Assembly (NCBI RefSeq): GCF_004366375.1
Contig: NZ_SOEF01000015.1
Coordinates: 9,115 to 64,512, forward strand
Direction of reading: 5' to 3'
From: Halanaerobium congolense
Lineage (GTDB): Bacteria; Bacillota; Halanaerobiia; Halanaerobiales; Halanaerobiaceae
DNA length: 55,398 nucleotides
Part shown: in pieces, positions 36,888-45,078 of the stretch
Position numbering within the stretch: position 1 is the stretch's first letter
How the letters are laid out: each line of letters opens with the position of its first letter
Translations under genes and position numbers: made by a program
Notes under the pieces: generated by a model
Seen by the model: only the letters and a program-made list of their open reading frames with translations
Database searches by the model: none
Told to the model about the DNA's origin: nothing

Positions 36888-37064
36888 CACTTTGTTGAGA
36901 TCAAAGTGTATTGCTAAAAAAATAACCTGATCCTTGAACTTATATCATAGTTTTTTAAACCTCTAACCCAGTTCATCTTCCCATATGAAAACCCCGGTTC
37001 CAAAGATTCCCATACATATTCAATTGTCAACGTACCTGAGTTAAGATTCTATTTCGTGACATCG
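36888..37064. repeat. 176-bp dispersed repeat, copy 2
   Basis: It has the same layout as copy 1, opening with the CACTTTG / CAAAGTG inverted repeat and ending at a palindrome (TGACATCGGCTGTCA). It abuts the 3' end of the AbrB gene; the palindrome contains its stop codon. Confidence 0.85.
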
Positions 37065-37068
37065 GCTG

Positions 37069-37317
37069 TCATTTTTCTTCCCGAATTTTCTCTACATACT
37101 CATTTACATCTTCTTCAGAATTTAAATATTGTTTTTTAGCTTCATCTTTCATATTTTCCTGAATTTCTTTTAAGGCAACTAATGAAGCATTTAGCACAAA
37201 AATGTTTCCATTCTCCTCCGCAAATAAAACTTTATCTCCTTCTTTTAACTTTAACTTTTTCCTTATTTCTATTGGAATAGTAATCTGACCTTTAGATGAA
37301 ACTCTTGCAAGTTCCAT
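37069..37317 (-). CDS. AbrB/MazE/SpoVT-type antitoxin, orphan
   Basis: 82 residues. The N-terminus MELARVSSKGQITIPIEIRK is the swapped-hairpin AbrB DNA-binding fold, followed by LKLKEGDKVLFAEENG. The C-terminus (EIQENMKDEAKKQYLNSEED) would bind a toxin. Such proteins usually precede a PIN toxin, but here the downstream side is the repeat, so the toxin appears lost. The stop codon lies in the TGACA-TGTCA palindrome. ATG 37317 lies after GGGGGT. Confidence 0.8.
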   Translation of the reverse strand: MELARVSSKGQITIPIEIRKKLKLKEGDKVLFAEENGNIFVLNASLVALKEIQENMKDEAKKQYLNSEEDVNEYVEKIREEK

Positions 37318-37804
37318 TTATTAACCCCCTTTGTCTTTACTTTCTTTGTTTTCCTTACATATATTATATCAAAAAAAGAATAATATGTATACTAAATATT
37401 AATGAAGGATAGGGGCTAAAATAAAAATAATGATCTAAAAATCTATTAAAGCATATATTCATTTAAAATTAAAATAGGCATAATATTGCAGATAACTCTT
37501 TTACCTCTCGCAATCTTTATTTTATAACATTATTTAAGATACATCAAATAATTAGAGTATCTAATTTTGTCGAATGACAAAGTAAAACTTTTCAGTTAAC
37601 ACTATTTTTGACATCGGTTGTCACATTTGTGGATTTTCTTTATTTATTTCGATTAATTTATAAATTTAATGCTGCAGACACTCAATAAACTTTTTCAACC
37701 TTTTCTAACGTGTTCAATTTCTTAACAACTTTTATTATAATACACTCTTGCCTTAAAATCAATTAATATTTCTCTGTTTTTTTGTCGAATTAGCTTGAAT
37801 TTAA
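37318..37804. other. Non-coding gap with one palindrome
   Basis: No gene is seen. At 37608-37623 there is TTGACATCGGTTGTCA, near-identical to the palindrome at 37057-37071, so the AbrB gene is bracketed by the same TGACA-N5-TGTCA motif about 550 bp apart. It may be an operator or an element end. Confidence 0.45.
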
Positions 37805-37833
37805 TTGAACACAAGTTCGTTTTGTGGTATAAT
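37805..37833 (+). promoter_or_regulatory. Sigma-A promoter of Rpn gene
   Basis: TTGAAC (37805-37810), a 17-base spacer, TATAAT (37828-37833). It lies 70 bp before the ATG of the Rpn gene. Confidence 0.8.
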
Positions 37834-37902
37834 ATACTTAAAGATTAGTTCTCAGGCCTTATCTTTTTAAAGATAAAATTCTAAGAGAAAGAGGTTAGAA
37901 AA

Positions 37903-38913
37903 ATGCAAACTCCTCACGACAGGTTTTTTCAAGATATGTTCGACAAAAAGATTGTCGCAGAAGAATTTATCAAAAATTATTTGCCTCAGGAATTGTTAGA
38001 ATTGATTGATATGGATAAGTTGGAGATTTCAAAAAAATCATTTGTTAGCAAACATTTAAGAAAATATTTTTCAGATGTTGTTTATAGGGTTCAATTAAAT
38101 AAACATAATGCCTATGTATACTGCCTTTTTGAACACAAGAGTTATCCCGACAAAGATGTTTCCTTTCAACTTCTCAAATATATGATTCGGATCTGGGAAC
38201 ATCACCAGGATCATTATGATGAAGAACAGCTGCCGTTAGTAATCCCCCTCTTGATTTACCATGGGGAAAAGAGGTATAATATAGGTAAGAGATTTAACTC
38301 AATGATCAATACTCAGCCGAATACTGAAAAGTTCATTCCAGACTTTGAATATTTGCTTTTTGACTTTTCTAAGTATAGTGATCTGGAGATTATAGGAAGT
38401 ATACAGTTACAAATAGTTTTAAAAATACTTCAAACTAGCTTTATTGATAATAATTATGATAAAATATTTACTGACATATTAAAGTTGATCAAAAAATTGA
38501 ATGATACTAAGACTATTTTAGAATATTTCACAACAGGAATGGAATATATTCTAGAAATTAAGGATTATGATTTTGATATTATGCATGATAAAGTTAATTT
38601 AATCATCCCCGAAAGGAGTGAGACTTTCATGTCTACAGCTAATAAATTGCGTGAAGAGGGTAAATTAGATGGAATTAAAAAAGGGATTAAAGAAGGTAGA
38701 AAAGAAGGAATGAAAGAGGGTAGAAAACAGGAATTAATTGAAACTATTTCAATCTTAATAAAGGATAAACTCCCAATAGATAAGCTTCCGGACAATCTGG
38801 AGAGTAAACTTAATAAATTAGATTTAATTGTTTTAAGAGAAATTCGCACTGATTTATTAAAGGATATTATAAACATTGAATCACTTGAAGATTTAGAAGA
38901 ATACTTAAACTAA
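37903..38913 (+). CDS. Rpn family recombination-promoting nuclease
   Basis: 336 residues, Rpn/PD-(D/E)XK putative transposase family: HDRFFQDMFDKKIVAEEFI, then VVYRVQLNKHNAYVYCLFEHKSYPD (nuclease core with the D-x-EHK-type residues) and LLKYMIRIWEHH. Rpn proteins are DNases that promote RecA-independent recombination. The C-terminal tail has EGIK/GRKEG repeats (GIKEGRKEGMKEGRKQELIE), typical of the family. It has its own promoter and terminator and begins the plus-strand block. ATG 37903 follows AGAGGTTAG. Confidence 0.85.
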   Translation: MQTPHDRFFQDMFDKKIVAEEFIKNYLPQELLELIDMDKLEISKKSFVSKHLRKYFSDVVYRVQLNKHNAYVYCLFEHKSYPDKDVSFQLLKYMIRIWEHHQDHYDEEQLPLVIPLLIYHGEKRYNIGKRFNSMINTQPNTEKFIPDFEYLLFDFSKYSDLEIIGSIQLQIVLKILQTSFIDNNYDKIFTDILKLIKKLNDTKTILEYFTTGMEYILEIKDYDFDIMHDKVNLIIPERSETFMSTANKLREEGKLDGIKKGIKEGRKEGMKEGRKQELIETISILIKDKLPIDKLPDNLESKLNKLDLIVLREIRTDLLKDIINIESLEDLEEYLN

Positions 38914-38944
38914 AGAGCAGACTTTTCTGCTCTTTCTTTTTTTA
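38914..38944 (+). terminator. Terminator of Rpn gene
   Basis: AGAGCAGA / TCTGCTCT 8-bp stem, CTTT loop, then a T-rich run. The same hairpin follows both AAA genes at 40658 and 42408. Confidence 0.88.
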
Positions 38945-39015
38945 GTTATTCTTCATCGACATCTACCCCAGCCAAAAAAGACAAATCCTTATTGATTTTT
39001 TCTTCTGCAGTTTAA
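38945..39015. repeat. Captured tail of the 42452 gene, copy 1
   Basis: The minus strand of this stretch encodes KDLSFLAGVDVDEE and stop, the expected C-terminus of the gene at 42452-42718. It is followed on the plus strand by the AAA promoter. The same tail recurs at 40690-40755. Confidence 0.7.
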
Positions 39016-39044
39016 TTGATAATCAATAAAATTTAAAGTATAAT
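39016..39044 (+). promoter_or_regulatory. Promoter of first AAA gene
   Basis: TTGATA, a 17-base spacer, TATAAT (39039-39044). The same promoter precedes the second AAA gene at 40759-40787. Confidence 0.78.
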
Positions 39045-39067
39045 TAATTTAACTTGGAGGTGGATTT

Positions 39068-40654
39068 ATGCAAAATATTGGAATTGATCTTGCTGATTTT
39101 GAATATATTAGAAAAAATAATCTTATTTATGTAGATAAAACTGAATTTTTATATAAAATAGTATCTGAAAACAAATATTATTTCCTATCACGCCCTCGAC
39201 GTTTTGGTAAAACCCTTTTTGTTGACACTCTAGAAAAATTCTATCAGGGCAAAAAAGACCTTTTTGAGGGGCTTTATATCTCAAACCAGGATTTGGATTG
39301 GGAAAAGCATCCAGTTATTAGACTGGACTTCAATGAAATAATATCTCAAACTACTGAGCAATTAAAAATCGTACTTACCGAAAAATTAATTGATTATGCT
39401 AATCAATATAATCTTGAACTGACCTCAACTTATGTGCCTACTAAATTTAACGAATTAATAAAAAAAATCTCAAAAAAAACTAAGCATGGAGTTGTCTTAT
39501 TGGTAGATGAATATGATAAACCAATATTATCTCATTTTGGAGTAATTGAAGGCTCTATAAATAAAATTAGAACTGCCCGTGCCAATCAAAATTTTTTGAA
39601 ATTAGTTTATGATAATTTAAAACCACTTGAGCCCTATCTGGAAAAGGTTTTTATAACAGGAGTCACAAAATTTAGTAAGTTATCGATATTTTCGACCTTA
39701 AATAATCTAATTGAACTTGATCAAAATGAAAAATTTGCTGAAATAATGGGTTATACAGAAAAAGAATTAGATGAATATTTTAGTCCCTATTTTTCTAAAC
39801 TTGCAGAAAAAAATAATTTAACTATCCCTGAATTCAGAAATAAATTTAAACAAATGTATAATGGCTTCCGTTTTACAGAAAAAGACAGTCGAGTCTATAA
39901 TCCTTTTTCTGTAGGCAATGCATTAAAAAATTCTCGATTTGATAACTACTGGTTTGAAAGTGGAACACCTACCTTTTTGGTTGAATTAATTAAGAATAAA
40001 AACTTTGATCTCAGTAATTTAGAAAATATAGAAGTTGGAAAAAATGAAATAAAAGCTTATGATATAGGTAATATACAAATAATACCTCTTCTTTTTCAAA
40101 CAGGTTATTTAACAATCAAAGAAATTGAAGATCAGGTAATATATAAACTTGATTATCCTAACTATGAGGTAGAAAATAGTTTCAATCTAAATCTGGCGAA
40201 ATCTTTTTCTCAAAACAAAATTACAGTTCCAGTTGTACATCGGCTTAAAAAATTATTAATTAACAAAGAATTAGAAAAATTCATCCAACAGATTAAATCA
40301 ATATTTTTCAGTCTGGTTAATATCAATATTCCAAAATCGCTTCAGGATAGAGAAGCTTATTACAACAGCCTCTTTTATCTGATAACTACTTTATTAACAG
40401 ATAACAATTTAAATGTTTATTCGGAAGTACTAACCTCTGAAGGAAGAATAGATAGCACAGTTGAAACTGAAACTGATATTTACATTATAGAATTTAAGGC
40501 AAATCAAGATGCTGAGATAGCTTTAAAGCAAATAAAAGATAAAAATTATGCTGAGAGATTTAAAATTAAAGACAAAAAATTAGTTTTAATTGGTATCAAT
40601 TTCGACACTGAAAAAAGAAATATAAAAGATACTAAAATTGAAGAAATAGATTAA
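39068..40654 (+). CDS. AAA-ATPase-like / PD-(D/E)XK protein (DUF1703), copy 1
   Basis: 528 residues. The N-terminal AAA-ATPase-like domain has YVDKTEFLYKI, a modified P-loop SRPRRFGKTLF and Walker B VVLLVDEYDKPIL, then KVFITGVTKFSKLSIFSTLN. The C-terminal DUF1703 PD-(D/E)XK domain has EGRIDSTVETETDIYIIEFK. The family is found in many copies in anaerobes and is often mobile or defensive. ATG 39068 has GGAGG 7 bases upstream. It forms a tandem pair with the next gene; the closing domains are nearly identical in DNA, while the central part differs. Confidence 0.85.
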   Translation: MQNIGIDLADFEYIRKNNLIYVDKTEFLYKIVSENKYYFLSRPRRFGKTLFVDTLEKFYQGKKDLFEGLYISNQDLDWEKHPVIRLDFNEIISQTTEQLKIVLTEKLIDYANQYNLELTSTYVPTKFNELIKKISKKTKHGVVLLVDEYDKPILSHFGVIEGSINKIRTARANQNFLKLVYDNLKPLEPYLEKVFITGVTKFSKLSIFSTLNNLIELDQNEKFAEIMGYTEKELDEYFSPYFSKLAEKNNLTIPEFRNKFKQMYNGFRFTEKDSRVYNPFSVGNALKNSRFDNYWFESGTPTFLVELIKNKNFDLSNLENIEVGKNEIKAYDIGNIQIIPLLFQTGYLTIKEIEDQVIYKLDYPNYEVENSFNLNLAKSFSQNKITVPVVHRLKKLLINKELEKFIQQIKSIFFSLVNINIPKSLQDREAYYNSLFYLITTLLTDNNLNVYSEVLTSEGRIDSTVETETDIYIIEFKANQDAEIALKQIKDKNYAERFKIKDKKLVLIGINFDTEKRNIKDTKIEEID

Positions 40655-40657
40655 ATT

Positions 40658-40687
40658 AGAGCAGACTTTTCTGCTCTTTCTTTTTTT
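40658..40687 (+). terminator. Terminator of first AAA gene
   Basis: AGAGCAGA / TCTGCTCT stem with CTTT loop and a T-run; duplicate of the hairpin at 38914. Confidence 0.88.
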
Positions 40688-40689
40688 AT

Positions 40690-40758
40690 TATTCTTCATC
40701 GACATCTACCTCTGCTAAAAAAGATAGATCCTTATTGATTTTTTCTTCTGCAGTTTAA
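40690..40758. repeat. Captured tail of the 42452 gene, copy 2
   Basis: The minus strand encodes KDLSFLAEVDVDEE and stop. Differences from copy 1 lie mostly at third codon positions, which suggests that the tail was under protein-level selection before it was captured. Confidence 0.7.
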
Positions 40759-40787
40759 TTGATAATCATTGAATTTTAAAGTATAAT
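40759..40787 (+). promoter_or_regulatory. Promoter of second AAA gene
   Basis: TTGATA, 17-base spacer, TATAAT (40782-40787); copy of the promoter at 39016. Confidence 0.78.
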
Positions 40788-40811
40788 TAATTTAAGCTGG
40801 AGGTGTCAAAG

Positions 40812-42404
40812 ATGAAGGATATTACTGTTTCAAAAGCCAATTTTGAAGAAATAATAAAAGATGATTTTATTTATGTAGATAAAACCGAGTTTTTATATAA
40901 AATTATAAGTAGTAGAGAACCATATTTTTTTCTCTCTCGACCGCGACGCTTTGGCAAAACTCTTTTTGTAGATACTCTAGAAAAATTCTATCAGGGTAAA
41001 AAAGAACTTTTTGAAGGGCTTTATATCTTTAATCAAGATTGGAATTGGGAAGAACATCCGATTATTAGACTGGATTTTAATATGATACCTTCAGAAAACA
41101 GAGAAGTTTTAAATAAAAGTTTACAAAAGATTTTTAGTAAAATTGCTGCCAGATATAATATCGACCTAATAGTTGAAGAAGCATACTATATGTTTCCAGA
41201 GTTAATAGAAAAGCTTTATAATAAATTTGATCAGGATGTTGTCATTTTAATCGATGAATATGATAAACCTATAATTTCTAATCTTAAGTCTCCTTTAAAA
41301 GAAAACAACGCTAATTTTAAAGTTATAGACGAAAATCAGGATTATCTTAAAATGCTTTATGACTATTTAAAACCACTTGAAGGCTACTTAGAAAAGGTTT
41401 TTATTACAGGTGTATCTAAGTTCAGTAAGTTATCTATATTTTCAACTTTAAATAATTTATTTGAAATTGATCAAGAAAGTAAATTTGCTGAAATAATGGG
41501 TTATACTGAAGCAGAATTAAATAAATATTTTAAACCACATTTTGCTAAACTCGCAGAAAAAAATGGTTTAACTATCTCAGAATGCAGAAAAAAATTCAAG
41601 CAAATGTATAATGGTTTTCGATTTACAGAAAAAGATAGTAGAGTTTATAATCCTTTTTCAGTCGGCTCCGCTTTAAAAAATACTAGATTTGATAATTACT
41701 GGTTTAAAAGTGGGACCCCTACTTTCCTAATAGAATTAATTAAGAAAGAAAATTTTCAGATTACTAATTTAAACAATCTGGAAGTTAATAAAAATAAGTT
41801 AGATGCGACTGATATTAAAAAACTTAAACTTATTCCCTTATTATTCCAAACTGGATATTTAACAATTAAAAAAATTAAAAACAAAGAAATTTATAAACTT
41901 GGTTATCCTAATCTAGAAGTTGAAAAAAGTTTAACTCAAAATATTTTAGATGAATTTACTAATGAAAAAATTGAATTACCCCTTATCTACTATATTAAAA
42001 AATCACTTATAAATAAAAATCTAGAAAAATTTATAGAACAGATGAAATCAATATTTGCAGGCCTGGTTAATATTAATATTCCAAAATCTCTTCAAGAACA
42101 AGAAGCTTATTACAACAGCCTCTTTTATCTGATAACTACTTTATTAACAGATAACAATTTAAATGTTTACTCAGAAGTCCTAACATCTGAAGGAAGAATT
42201 GATAGCATAATTGAAACTGACACTAATATTTATATTATAGAATTTAAGGCAAATCAAGATGCTGAGATAGCTTTACAGCAAATAAAAGATAAAAATTATG
42301 CTGAGAGATTTAAAATTAAAGACAAAGGAATAATTTTAATAGGCACCAATTTTGACACTGAAAAAAGAAATATAAAAGATATTAAAATTGAAGAAATAGA
42401 TTAA
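40812..42404 (+). CDS. AAA-ATPase-like / PD-(D/E)XK protein (DUF1703), copy 2
   Basis: 530 residues, a paralogue of copy 1 with the same layout: YVDKTEFLYKI, P-loop SRPRRFGKTLF, Walker B VVILIDEYDKPII, KVFITGVSKFSKLSIFSTLN and the C-terminal EGRIDSIIETDTNIYIIEFK nuclease core. Divergence is greatest in the segments after the P-loop block and before the nuclease, and DNA identity is very high over the nuclease. ATG 40812 is chosen because GGAGG lies 8 bases upstream; a GTG three codons earlier overlaps that site. Confidence 0.85.
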   Translation: MKDITVSKANFEEIIKDDFIYVDKTEFLYKIISSREPYFFLSRPRRFGKTLFVDTLEKFYQGKKELFEGLYIFNQDWNWEEHPIIRLDFNMIPSENREVLNKSLQKIFSKIAARYNIDLIVEEAYYMFPELIEKLYNKFDQDVVILIDEYDKPIISNLKSPLKENNANFKVIDENQDYLKMLYDYLKPLEGYLEKVFITGVSKFSKLSIFSTLNNLFEIDQESKFAEIMGYTEAELNKYFKPHFAKLAEKNGLTISECRKKFKQMYNGFRFTEKDSRVYNPFSVGSALKNTRFDNYWFKSGTPTFLIELIKKENFQITNLNNLEVNKNKLDATDIKKLKLIPLLFQTGYLTIKKIKNKEIYKLGYPNLEVEKSLTQNILDEFTNEKIELPLIYYIKKSLINKNLEKFIEQMKSIFAGLVNINIPKSLQEQEAYYNSLFYLITTLLTDNNLNVYSEVLTSEGRIDSIIETDTNIYIIEFKANQDAEIALQQIKDKNYAERFKIKDKGIILIGTNFDTEKRNIKDIKIEEID

Positions 42405-42407
42405 ATT

Positions 42408-42432
42408 AGAGCAGACTTTTCTGCTCTTTTTT
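42408..42432 (+). terminator. Terminator of second AAA gene
   Basis: Third copy of AGAGCAGA-CTTT-TCTGCTCT, followed by TTTT. Confidence 0.85.
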
Positions 42433-42451
42433 AATTATTCCGCATCGACAT

Positions 42452-42718
42452 CTACCCAGCCAAAAAAGACAGATCCTTATTGATTTTTTCTTCTGGTAAA
42501 AGCTCCATTTCATCATTATCAATTATTAGAGCTTTTAAATTACTTAATTTAACATGCTTTGTTCTTTTCTGCCATCTCTCTCCAATTTTGTGTTTCTTTA
42601 TTTGATATAGAATTCCTTTTTCTGGATTATGAGCAGCAATATCAAGCCAATCTCTTGTTTCTTTTTCAGTTAATAATTCAATCTTAATTGTTTTATCTAA
42701 AATAATTATTTCATCCAC
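42452..42718 (-). CDS. Unrecognised 88-residue protein with shortened C-terminus
   Basis: It starts at GTG 42718 (MDEIIILDKTIKIELLTEKE) and ends KDLSFLAG and stop. The captured tails at 38945 and 40690 read FLAGVDVDEE or FLAEVDVDEE, with GGGGTA where this copy has GGGTA. One base is therefore missing here and the protein ends six residues early in a new frame. I do not recognise the family. The middle (HKIGERWQKRTKHVKLSNLK) is basic. A fragment with QEKFNNILDE just upstream (42722-42757) suggests a lost partner gene. Confidence 0.5.
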   Translation of the reverse strand: MDEIIILDKTIKIELLTEKETRDWLDIAAHNPEKGILYQIKKHKIGERWQKRTKHVKLSNLKALIIDNDEMELLPEEKINKDLSFLAG

Positions 42719-42756
42719 CTACTCATCTAGTATATTGTTGAATTTTTCCTGGATTT

Positions 42757-42782
42757 GACCCTTCTCGGGGCAAGCCCACGAG
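42757..42782. mobile_element. IS200/IS605-type end relic
   Basis: TCTCGGGGCAAGCCCACGAGG can form a hairpin and closely matches the tnpB tail at 55312-55332 (CTCGGGGCAAGCCCTCGAGG). It is probably the right end of an IS200/IS605 element left after deletion; no transposase is next to it. Confidence 0.45.
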
Positions 42783-42895
42783 GTTTGCAAGCAGACTTTC
42801 ACTCTATCACGATGAAATATTATTAAATTCATTATAATCTATAATTTTATATTCATACTCAATAATCTTTTGGTATTTCTATAGATTAAAACAAA

Positions 42896-42938
42896 AAGAG
42901 AGCAGTATATTTCTTATAATAACCGCTCTCAGTCATAT
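42896..42938 (-). terminator. Terminator after YgiT-type gene
   Basis: Minus strand GAGAGCGG ... CTGCTCTC followed by TTTTTG; it closes the toxin-antitoxin pair at 42953-43498. Confidence 0.7.
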
Positions 42939-42952
42939 GTCATATTAAATTA

Positions 42953-43186
42953 CTAAGCCACTAAATCAAAATAATTAATAATTATTACTTCCGCAGCATT
43001 TTCTCTATAACTATCAATAATCTTTTCAATTTCTAAAGCAACTTTATGCTCTAAATAATATTCGCCACATTGTTTACAAACATTAGCAGGAACATTTTTA
43101 ATAATAATAATAAAATTATCAAGATCAACAATATGATTTACATTTCCTTTTTCTAAATCACCTTTGCACATCAAACATTTTTCCAT
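42953..43186 (-). CDS. YgiT-type zinc finger antitoxin-like protein
   Basis: 77 residues with two CxxC pairs (CLMCKGDL and CKQCGEYY) of the YgiT/MqsA-type N-terminal zinc domain. The C-terminal DNA-binding half of MqsA is absent, as in most short YgiT proteins. It follows DUF4258 by 6 bp. In this pair the zinc-finger protein is thought to be the antitoxin. The ribosome site GGAGG lies 8 bases before ATG 43186. Confidence 0.8.
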   Translation of the reverse strand: MEKCLMCKGDLEKGNVNHIVDLDNFIIIIKNVPANVCKQCGEYYLEHKVALEIEKIIDSYRENAAEVIIINYFDLVA

Positions 43187-43192
43187 ATTGCT

Positions 43193-43498
43193 TCACCTCC
43201 GATTCTTAAAATCATCTTCCCAAATTTCTTCATCAGGGTAATAAGTGGTAATCATCCATAATTTATTATTTCCTACAGCACACACTATGTGAATTGGTTT
43301 TTTCTCTTTATTGTAGCCTAAAACAAGACAACTTGGATAGGGATAATCATCAGGATAATTTTCAATAATTTCTCCATTCTTTATTGAAAACATAATATCA
43401 TTAATTTTTATTCTTCTTTTCTGCATTTTCTTTAAAATATGCTGACTCCAGTTGATCTTTTCAGATTCTAATAATTGAATTATTCTGTTCAAATCCAT
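43193..43498 (-). CDS. DUF4258 family toxin-like protein
   Basis: About 101 residues with the DUF4258 hallmark pattern: WSQHILKKMQKRRIKINDIM, GEIIENYPDDYPYPSCLVLG and PIHIVCAVGNNKLWMITTYY. Members are RelE/BECR-like and are regularly paired with YgiT-type zinc proteins. ATG 43498 is chosen over a TTG three codons upstream because GGAG lies 10 bases before it. It precedes the antitoxin, the reversed order of MqsRA-type modules. Confidence 0.8.
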   Translation of the reverse strand: MDLNRIIQLLESEKINWSQHILKKMQKRRIKINDIMFSIKNGEIIENYPDDYPYPSCLVLGYNKEKKPIHIVCAVGNNKLWMITTYYPDEEIWEDDFKNRR

Positions 43499-43560
43499 AT
43501 CTATCAAACTCCAATTTGGGAATTTAATTCTTATATATATTATACCATTAACAATAAATT

Positions 43561-43821
43561 TTATAAAGAAATCTCCAGATATCTTCTGAGAATTGTTTTA
43601 ATCCGTAATTTTTTTGAATAATCGAGAAGTTTAGGAATGTTTTTGCCTTTGCTTGTTAAATAATTTCTAATGGCAGTATTTAAAAGTGAAGGATCCATAT
43701 TATTTCTATTTTTTAAAATATCACAAATAGTTCTTTCTTTATTATAAACCTTAATCACACGACCAAAATTTGTTTCTTTTTCAATAACTCCAATAGAGTA
43801 AAATTATTTTTGATAATCCAT
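43561..43821 (-). pseudogene. AbiEi-type antitoxin remnant
   Basis: The frame starts at a well-placed ATG 43821 (AGAGGTG upstream) with MDYQK, meets TAA at 43806-43804, then continues in the same frame with GVIEKETNFGRVIKVYNKER and on to TICDILKNRNNMDPSLLNTA, the C-terminal part of AbiEi-family antitoxins. The wHTH and middle are missing, so there was an internal deletion. The downstream AbiEii nucleotidyltransferase toxin is absent. Confidence 0.65.
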
Positions 43822-43949
43822 ATTTACACCTCTTTTACTGTTGCGCTATAATTATATTTTAGCGCATTAGTAAAATTATTTTTTGGTGTATTTAGTTAAA
43901 ATCTGTAATCTGTATCTGAAATTAAATCTGTTAATGTTGAACATAAGTT

Positions 43950-43978
43950 TTGACTAATGGTATAAATAGTAATATAAT
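43950..43978 (+). promoter_or_regulatory. Promoter of VbhA-Fic pair
   Basis: TTGACT, 17-base spacer, TATAAT, 60 bp before the VbhA ATG. Confidence 0.78.
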
Positions 43979-44037
43979 ATAATTAGTAAGATAATTCTTT
44001 AATCATTTTGAAAAATCAAATGTGAGGAATGATATTA

Positions 44038-44229
44038 ATGAAAAAAATGAGCAGCAAAGAAATCGACGAGATTATAGAGAATGTTAAAGCATCATTAGCA
44101 GTAGAAAATATTAAAGTTGATAATATTAGTGTCATTACTGGAAAAAAATATTTAAATGGTGAAATTTCAAGCAAAGAAGCAATTGATAGTATTACTGAAT
44201 ATATAAGAAACAAACAACTGAGACAATGA
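44038..44229 (+). CDS. VbhA-type antitoxin of Fic
   Basis: 63 residues. The inhibitory helix carries (S/T)xxxE(G/N) as SLAVEN, followed by ISSKEAIDSITEYI. VbhA-type antitoxins block Fic AMP-transferases by placing this Glu in the active site. ATG 44038 follows GAGG by 10 bases. The Fic start overlaps its end (ATGA). The partner is broken, so this is an orphan. Confidence 0.8.
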   Translation: MKKMSSKEIDEIIENVKASLAVENIKVDNISVITGKKYLNGEISSKEAIDSITEYIRNKQLRQ

Positions 44230-44617
44230 ATTTTTCTACTAAATATGGGTCAGGAAATTCTAAATATTGCTATCCAAATTCAGATGTTTTGATTAATAAG
44301 CAAAATATCAATATATAGAAACAAGTGCTATAAAGCTATTTGAAGAACTAAAAGAGGAAAATTATTTAATAGGCACCTCATTTAATCAATTTTCTGAAAA
44401 AGCCTCCTATTATATGGCAGAATTAAATATTATTCACCCATTCCGAGAGGGTAATGGTAGAACTATAAGAGAGTTTATTAGAATTTTAGCTTTAAAAAAT
44501 GGTTATCAAATTAAGTGGAATTCTATAAATCAAAAAACACTTTTTAAAGCCTCAGTAGAATCTGTACTAAACTTAGACCCTTTAATAAAATGCATTAAAG
44601 GGGCAATTAAATCTTGA
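44226..44617 (+). pseudogene. Broken Fic AMP-transferase gene
   Basis: It begins at ATG 44226 as MNFSTKYGSGNSKYCYPNSD and stops at 44319. A second frame encodes KYQYIETSAIKLFEELKEEN, then AELNIIHPFREGNGRTIREF with the Fic motif HPFxxGNGR. A deletion of some tens of residues together with a frameshift separates the parts. It ends in a clear terminator. The catalytic motif is intact but no start serves the second half except internal ATG 44414. Confidence 0.75.
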
Positions 44618-44630
44618 TTTTTAAACTTCT

Positions 44631-44656
44631 GAGCAGTATATTCTGCTCTTTTTTTA
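44631..44656 (+). terminator. Terminator after broken Fic gene
   Basis: GAGCAG / CTGCTC stem, followed by TTTTTTT. Confidence 0.8.
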
Positions 44657-44822
44657 TGTTTTAAAAAATTGACAATCCAGGTTCTATAGCTGAATTAATT
44701 TTCAGCAAAAGTTCCTCTCCTACGCGTTTCCCAAATCTTTTTTCAGTCCATCCAGATCATCAATATTAAAAACTGATATTATATCATTCTAAATATAATT
44801 AATAAAGAAAGGATAATCTCAA

Positions 44823-44915
44823 ATGAAAAGAATGAGCAGCAAAGAAATTAAAGAGGCAATAGAAAATGTCAGGGCATCAATATTAGTGGCAAATCTATGT
44901 TTATATCCATTTTGA
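44823..44915 (+). pseudogene. Second, truncated VbhA antitoxin
   Basis: 30 residues (MKRMSSKEIKEAIENVRASI, then LVANLCLYPF and stop), clearly a copy of the gene at 44038. The inhibitory Glu is replaced by Ala (SILVAN versus SLAVEN) and the rest is lost where an IS end begins. Between 44657 and 44822 no gene is seen. Confidence 0.7.
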
Positions 44916-44949
44916 TATCCGGAACTGATGCCAGAAACATATAATTCAA

Positions 44950-45070
44950 CTCCTAAAAAAAATCCTCCTTAATGGAGGAATACAATTGAGTAGTATTCTC
45001 TCTTTTAAAGTTTTCCGCTGCTCTCGGGAAACTAACTTATATACTAATTATATACCTTAAATTTGACTAT
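44950..45070. repeat. 121-bp repeat, copy A (IS end)
   Basis: Nearly identical to 49321-49440. It starts CTCCTAAAAA, contains the hairpin TCCTCC-TTAAT-GGAGGA and ends near the TTTGACTAT stretch. On the minus strand the hairpin followed by T acts as terminator for the J-like gene. Confidence 0.8.
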
Positions 45071-45078
45071 GTCATATG

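Noticed and set aside
38914-42432. Triple repeats as a CRISPR array
   Set aside because: The period is about 1.7 kb and the repeats are terminators with gene tails, not short spacers.
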